Positions 60,028-64,000 of a stretch of DNA of 64,000 nucleotides are shown here, in pieces. Position numbers and translations under genes: made by a program. How positions within the stretch are numbered: the stretch's first letter is position 1; every line of letters starts with the position of its first letter. The stretch is from Aquamicrobium aerolatum DSM 21857. Lineage in GTDB: Bacteria > Pseudomonadota > Alphaproteobacteria > Rhizobiales > Rhizobiaceae. The notes below the pieces were generated by a model that worked only from the letters and a program-made list of their open reading frames with translations, ran no database searches and was not told the origin of the DNA. Where the stretch lies: NCBI RefSeq assembly GCF_900113935.1, contig NZ_FORF01000001.1, positions 248,001 through 312,000 of the forward strand, given 5' to 3'.

Positions 60028-62906
60028 ACGAGCGGGAACTGCTCCTTGAGGAGCTTGAGTGCCCCTTCCGCGTTGAGCGGCGGTCCGAACATGAAGCTCT
60101 GAACATATTCGCAGCCGATCTGGCGCAGTTCGAGCGCGTCGTTTTCGTCCGCGACGCCTTCCGCAACGACAGACAAACCGAGCTCGTGCGCCATGTTCAC
60201 CATCGAGCGCAGCAGCACCGAGCGCTTCGGGCTGGTGTCGTCGACAAAACTCTTGTCGATCTTGATCGTGTCGAACGGGAAGCGCGTCAGATAGGCAAGT
60301 GATGAGTAGCCTGTGCCGAAATCGTCGAGAGACAGCCCGATGCCCAGCTGTTTGAGTTTCTGAAGGATATGGGCCGATTGCTCGGGATTATCCATGATCA
60401 GCGACTCAGTCAGCTCAAGACGGAAGTTGCGTGGCTTGAGGTTTGCGCGCGCGATCACCGAGCGCACGTCGTTGACCAGATCACGGCCGATCAGCTCACG
60501 GCTGGAAAGGTTCACTGAAACCGATAGTGGAATGTCGCCGACCTGTTTCTGCCAGCTCGACAGATCGTCTGCCGCCTGCTGCATCGCGAACAGGCCCAGT
60601 TGGCCGATGAGCTCGCAGCTTTCCGCAACCGGGATGAAATCGGAGGGTGGGATTGAGCCTCTGCGCGGATGCTCCCAGCGCAGCAGGGCCTCAAATCCCG
60701 CGACCGAGCGATCTTCCAACCGCACGATGGGCTGATAAGCCAGCCGCAGCTCGGAGCGCTCGACGGCCCGCCGCAGGTCCGATTCCAGCTGCAACCGGTC
60801 TGTGCCGACCGAGCGAAACGCCGGACGGAAAGGCTCGATGCGGTCGCCGCCGAAGCGCTTTGCCTGATGCATCGCCAGTTCCGCGTCCTTGACCATATCC
60901 TCAGCCGAGGATTGCGAGCTGTTCCAGGATGCCAGACCGATCGATGCGGCAAGAACGATCTCGCGCTTTGCGAAGGTGATCGGCGCGTTGATGGCCTGCT
61001 TCACGGCCTCTGCAACAGCGGCAATGCGTGACGGCTCGTGCTCTGACAGAAGAAGAAGTGCGAACTGGTCGCCACTGAAACGTGCAAGCGAGTCCTGAGG
61101 TCTCAGGAGACGGTGCAGGCGACGCGCCACGGTCAGCAGGATCGTGTCGCCAGCTGAGATGCCGAGGCTGTCATTGACCTGCTTGAAGCGGTCGATGTCG
61201 ATGACCATCACGGTCGGCCGGATCGCCTGTTCTGTCTTGGCAATCGAGATGACGGTCTCGAGTCGGTTGAGCAGCAATTCGCGTGCAGGCAAGCCGGTGA
61301 GATTGTCGTGCACTGCATCGTGCAGCAATCGTTCCTCGGCCTTCTTTTGTTCTGTCACGTCCACCAGTGTTCCAACACAGCGGATGATCTCGCCATCCGA
61401 GCCGATCACGGGACGCGCGCGGAGCGTGAACCAGTGATAATGCCCGTCCGCACCGCGCAGCCGGAAAGACTGGGACACGCGCCCACGGCGGTGCTCAAGA
61501 ATGACGTCCAGTGTCGTGCGGAACGTGTCACGATCATCGTGATGCAATGTCGGCAGCCAGTTGCGCGCGGGCCCGTGCAGGCTGCCCATCGGCAGTCCAA
61601 GCTGGCGGGTCACGTCCGGCTTGGTGATGACGCGGTCGCGCGGCACATCCCAGTCCCAGACGATGTCGCCGGAGCCGGTAATGGCGAGCGCCTGGCGCTC
61701 CATGTCGCTGAACAGGCCCTGATGAAGCGCGCCGCCAGCAAAGGCGTGCTGCATCACCGTAAAGCCGATCAGCAGGATGATCAGGATCAGCCCACCGCCA
61801 AGCGCCGGCTGCACGATATCGTTGTCGAGCGCGCCGGTGACGGCCATCCATGAGCCGGTCAACCAGACGATGATCATCAGCCAGCTCGGCACGAGCATGA
61901 TTGCGCGGTCATAACCCTGGAACGACAGATAGGTGATGATCCCGACGCCGACGATCGCAGTCAGGGCGAATGACATGCGCGCCAGACCGGAGGCGACCGA
62001 CGGATCGAACAGCGCAACGCCTGCAAGAAGGCAAAGCAGTAGCACCCATGCCGACGCACCATAGCTGAAATGCAGGTGCCAGCGGTTGAGGTTCAGATAG
62101 GTGAACAGGAAGACGACGAGACTTGCCGCAAGCCCGATCTCGGTTCCGGCTCGCCATAATTGCTCGCTGCCGGCAGAGATGTTGAGAACTTGATTCAGGA
62201 ACCCGAAGTCGATGCAGATATAGGCCAGAACCGCCCATGACAGGGCAGCGGTGGCGGGGAACATCGACGTTCCCTTGACCACGAACAGGATGGTCAGGAA
62301 CAGCGCGAGCAGCCCAGCAATGCCGATAACGATGCCGCGGAACAGCGTGTAGGAATTCATCGTGTCCTTGTAGGCCTCAGGCTCCCACAGATAGATCTGC
62401 GGCAGCTTCGGCGAGGACAGTTCAGCGATGAAGGTCACGATCGAGCCGGGGTTCAGCGTCACCAGAAACGCGTCAGCGTCCTTGTTGGCCTGGCGATCGA
62501 GCGCGAACCCTTCAGATGGCGTGATGGCGGCGATGCGGTCGGAACCAAGGTCCGGCCAGATCAGCCCTGAACCAACGAGACGGAAATGCGGGGCGACGAT
62601 CAGTCGGTCGAGCTGCTCGTCGGTGGCATTGGCAAGCGCGAACACGGCCCAGTCGCCGCTTGAGCGCTCATCAAGGGCAGACACTTCGATGCGTCGTACA
62701 ATGCCATCGATGCCGGGCGCGGTGGAGACCTGGAAGTTTTCACCCTGGTCGCGATAGATCTCGACCGCCTTTGACAGGTCGAGCGCAACGTCGTCACGCG
62801 AAATCTTGATCGGTTCGATAGCCATTGCCGGGAGCGTGAAGACGCTCAGAACAATCACTGCGAAAGCGCTGATGAGCCATCGCATGATGGGCGCCGGTGC
62901 GGTCAA
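60018..62906 (-). CDS. membrane PAS-GGDEF-EAL protein (probable c-di-GMP phosphodiesterase)
   Basis: Cyclic-di-GMP signalling protein, 962 residues. A signal peptide (to about 29) and a periplasmic sensor domain to about 185 precede seven helices (about 187-393). A PAS domain follows at 404-525, then GGDEF at about 527-685 and EAL at about 700-955. The GGDEF site reads SGDQF (611-615), so it is unlikely to make c-di-GMP. The EAL domain keeps Glu739, the Asn in SVNL, both Glu in LELTES, DDFG (861-864), IDK and Gln936. The second Glu of the VAEGVE element is Ala919. TTG start at 62906 with GAGAGG seven bases upstream; ATG 62885 has none. Confidence 0.9.
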   Translation of the reverse strand: MTAPAPIMRWLISAFAVIVLSVFTLPAMAIEPIKISRDDVALDLSKAVEIYRDQGENFQVSTAPGIDGIVRRIEVSALDERSSGDWAVFALANATDEQLDRLIVAPHFRLVGSGLIWPDLGSDRIAAITPSEGFALDRQANKDADAFLVTLNPGSIVTFIAELSSPKLPQIYLWEPEAYKDTMNSYTLFRGIVIGIAGLLALFLTILFVVKGTSMFPATAALSWAVLAYICIDFGFLNQVLNISAGSEQLWRAGTEIGLAASLVVFLFTYLNLNRWHLHFSYGASAWVLLLCLLAGVALFDPSVASGLARMSFALTAIVGVGIITYLSFQGYDRAIMLVPSWLMIIVWLTGSWMAVTGALDNDIVQPALGGGLILIILLIGFTVMQHAFAGGALHQGLFSDMERQALAITGSGDIVWDWDVPRDRVITKPDVTRQLGLPMGSLHGPARNWLPTLHHDDRDTFRTTLDVILEHRRGRVSQSFRLRGADGHYHWFTLRARPVIGSDGEIIRCVGTLVDVTEQKKAEERLLHDAVHDNLTGLPARELLLNRLETVISIAKTEQAIRPTVMVIDIDRFKQVNDSLGISAGDTILLTVARRLHRLLRPQDSLARFSGDQFALLLLSEHEPSRIAAVAEAVKQAINAPITFAKREIVLAASIGLASWNSSQSSAEDMVKDAELAMHQAKRFGGDRIEPFRPAFRSVGTDRLQLESDLRRAVERSELRLAYQPIVRLEDRSVAGFEALLRWEHPRRGSIPPSDFIPVAESCELIGQLGLFAMQQAADDLSSWQKQVGDIPLSVSVNLSSRELIGRDLVNDVRSVIARANLKPRNFRLELTESLIMDNPEQSAHILQKLKQLGIGLSLDDFGTGYSSLAYLTRFPFDTIKIDKSFVDDTSPKRSVLLRSMVNMAHELGLSVVAEGVADENDALELRQIGCEYVQSFMFGPPLNAEGALKLLKEQFPLVQA

Positions 62907-63550
62907 AGCTTAGCCTCTCGGTTTTCGTCTCGAGACACGGGGATCCTTCGATCCTGCATGCTTTCCTGTTTCTGTCGATGCTCATCTGCAATCAGCGAAT
63001 AGATGCAATGATCTTGCCATACGCCATTGATGCGCAGATATGAGCGCAGCAGTCCTTCCCGCGTGAATCCGGCTTTTTCAAGCACATGCATCGAGCGGGT
63101 GTTGGTGGGGATACAAGCCGCTTCGATCCGGTGCAACCTCATCCCGTTGAACGCGTGCTCCAGCAGAGCACCTATCGCATCCTGCATGAAGCCATTTCCT
63201 GCGTGTCTTGCACCCATCCAGTAGCCGATCTGCGCGGATTGAGACACGCCGTAGCGGATATTTCCGATGGTGATGCCGCCGAGAAGGTTTGAGTTTTTCT
63301 TGTGAAAAATGAAATAGCCAACGGCACTGCCGGCTGTCATTTCCTGTCGGTAGCGACGCATCCGGGCGTTCCATGCAGGACGCTGGAGTTCGTCGGGGCT
63401 CCAGAGCGGCTCCCAGGGTTCAAGGAACCATCGGCTTTCCCGGCGCAACGCGGACCATTCTGCGTAGTTTGATCGCCTCGGAAAACGCAGGACCACCTCA
63501 CTCCCCGTGAGCACGGGTGGCTCACGGTGGAATATGGGTAGCCCGATCAT
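62903..63550 (-). CDS. GNAT acetyltransferase, RimJ/RimL-like
   Basis: N-acetyltransferase using acetyl-CoA, 215 residues. The fold elements are LRFPRRSNYAEWSALRRES near residue 22 and the acetyl-CoA-binding stretch IGYWMGARHAGNGFMQDA at about 108-125. The late region LHRIEAACIPTNTRSMHVLEKAGFTREGLLRSYL is typical of RimJ-type enzymes, which acetylate protein N-termini, but the substrate here is not known. Its TGA overlaps the TTG of the EAL gene by four bases, so the two are coupled. M16 peptidase lies upstream, 12 bases away. Confidence 0.9.
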   Translation of the reverse strand: MIGLPIFHREPPVLTGSEVVLRFPRRSNYAEWSALRRESRWFLEPWEPLWSPDELQRPAWNARMRRYRQEMTAGSAVGYFIFHKKNSNLLGGITIGNIRYGVSQSAQIGYWMGARHAGNGFMQDAIGALLEHAFNGMRLHRIEAACIPTNTRSMHVLEKAGFTREGLLRSYLRINGVWQDHCIYSLIADEHRQKQESMQDRRIPVSRDENREAKL

Positions 63551-63562
63551 CGGCTTGCTTTA

Positions 63563-64000
63563 TCAGACGGCAAGCTTGCGCGCGTCAGGCGCCAAGCTTG
63601 TCAGGCTGCGATTGATGCTCTCATAGTCCGGCAGAAGCTCGACCGGGCCAACGGAAGCAAGCGTCGGGCGGGTCGAGAACAGCCGCGACGACAGGTCCGT
63701 CAAGCGCTCGATGGTGAGCTTCGACAGGCGATCAACCAATTCCTCGGTTGTTACTGGACGCCCGAAAAGCAGCATCTGGCGTGCGATCTGCGAGGCGCGG
63801 CTTGCAACGCTTTCATGCGACATCATCAGACCGGCGCGGTACTGCGCGCGGGCGCGGTTCAGCTCTTCCTGTGTGATGTTCTCGCCAGCGCGGTGCAATT
63901 CGTCGACGATTACCGGGACCAGTTCCTGCAGGTCTCCGCTGCCGGTGGCGGCATGAACGCCAAAGATGCCGGTATCCGAAAAGCCCCAATGGAACGCATA
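63563..64000 (-). CDS. M16 family peptidase, C-terminal fragment at the window edge
   Basis: The frame is open from base 64000 to a TGA at 63563, giving the last 145 residues of an insulinase/mitochondrial-processing-peptidase-like protein. FHWGFSDTGIFGVHAATGSGDL, then PVIVDEL, EELNRARAQYRAGLMM and ARQMLLFGRP are the C-terminal M16 pattern. The zinc motif HxxEH lies beyond the window. An internal start at 63898 would be a TTG in the middle of the domain and is not a gene start. Confidence 0.85.
   Translation of the reverse strand, partial: YAFHWGFSDTGIFGVHAATGSGDLQELVPVIVDELHRAGENITQEELNRARAQYRAGLMMSHESVASRASQIARQMLLFGRPVTTEELVDRLSKLTIERLTDLSSRLFSTRPTLASVGPVELLPDYESINRSLTSLAPDARKLAV

Overview
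The window reads as ordinary chromosomal backbone of an alphaproteobacterium of the order Hyphomicrobiales (Rhizobiales), most likely Phyllobacteriaceae or Brucellaceae-like. Evidence: an ATP synthase F0 cluster atpI-atpB-atpE-atpF'-atpF without the F1 genes; an IalB-family protein; small families typical of Rhizobiales (DUF6101, DUF1344, the RT0821/Lpp0805 surface protein, CoxF); a kinase-fold homoserine kinase; a RibBX-type riboflavin enzyme; and a palindromic intergenic repeat resembling the Bru-RS elements of Brucella. The DNA is G+C rich and codon use looks uniform. I saw no tRNA, rRNA, CRISPR array, insertion sequence, phage gene or obvious transferred island.

Layout. 1-4.4 kb: the end of an MFS transporter, a YfgM-like membrane TPR protein, the ribosome-assembly GTPase Der, and a SleB-like wall hydrolase. 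4.5-7.2 kb: the F0 operon behind a clear sigma70-type promoter, closed by a terminator shared with convergent rnhB. 7.2-13.5 kb: mostly minus-strand genes (rnhB, a PA0069-type radical SAM enzyme, moaB, ispE, a 61-residue membrane protein, an S49 peptidase, a TrmN6-like methyltransferase, a DUF2007 protein) with the palindromic repeat between the methyltransferase and the peptidase. 13.7-22.8 kb: polyprenyl diphosphate synthase, a TPR-LysM secreted protein, and glyQ and glyS separated by lemA and a DUF2207 gene. 22.8-29.4 kb: two unknown minus-strand genes, a Sua5 enzyme, a GlcD-type FAD oxidase, DUF6101, ubiA and purD. 29.5-35.9 kb: acyl-CoA dehydrogenase plus a crotonase, pdxH, a surface lipoprotein, a CbpA-type J protein, fabI, a histidine phosphatase and DUF1344. 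36.2-48.5 kb: aroC, ribBX, a histone-deacetylase-like hydrolase, xseB, a pirin, dxs, tlyA, an RlmD/TrmA-type methyltransferase, cobB, a VOC protein, tldD and ialB. 48.9-57.9 kb: the aa3 cytochrome oxidase operon (coxB, coxA, ctaB, coxF, ctaG, ctaE, DUF983, surf1) running into ispH, thrB and rnhA. 57.9-64 kb: a 1-Cys peroxiredoxin, a stand-alone DsbD N-terminal-domain protein, algH, a PAS-GGDEF-EAL membrane protein, a GNAT acetyltransferase and the C-terminal part of an M16 peptidase.

How the genes work together. Two respiratory modules are present: the terminal oxidase with its heme O synthase, copper chaperone and assembly factors, and the ATP synthase membrane sector. Isoprenoid supply is strongly represented: dxs, ispE and ispH of the MEP pathway, the long-chain polyprenyl synthase, and ubiA. 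CtaB also consumes farnesyl diphosphate for heme O. Translation and RNA maintenance genes (der, glyQ, glyS, Sua5, tlyA, the RlmD-like enzyme, rnhA, rnhB) fill much of the rest.

I did not find a convincing undescribed multi-gene system. The points most worth following are: a crotonase with neither hydratase glutamate but with an isomerase-type one; a RibBX protein with a broken zinc site; the EAL protein with an altered GGDEF site and a missing second glutamate of the EAL signature; the lemA-DUF2207 pair inside the glycyl-tRNA synthetase locus; tandem leader hairpins before DUF6101; and the repeat that overlaps a stop codon. Start codons were reassigned wherever the longest open frame ran into a promoter, a neighbouring gene or lacked a Shine-Dalgarno site.
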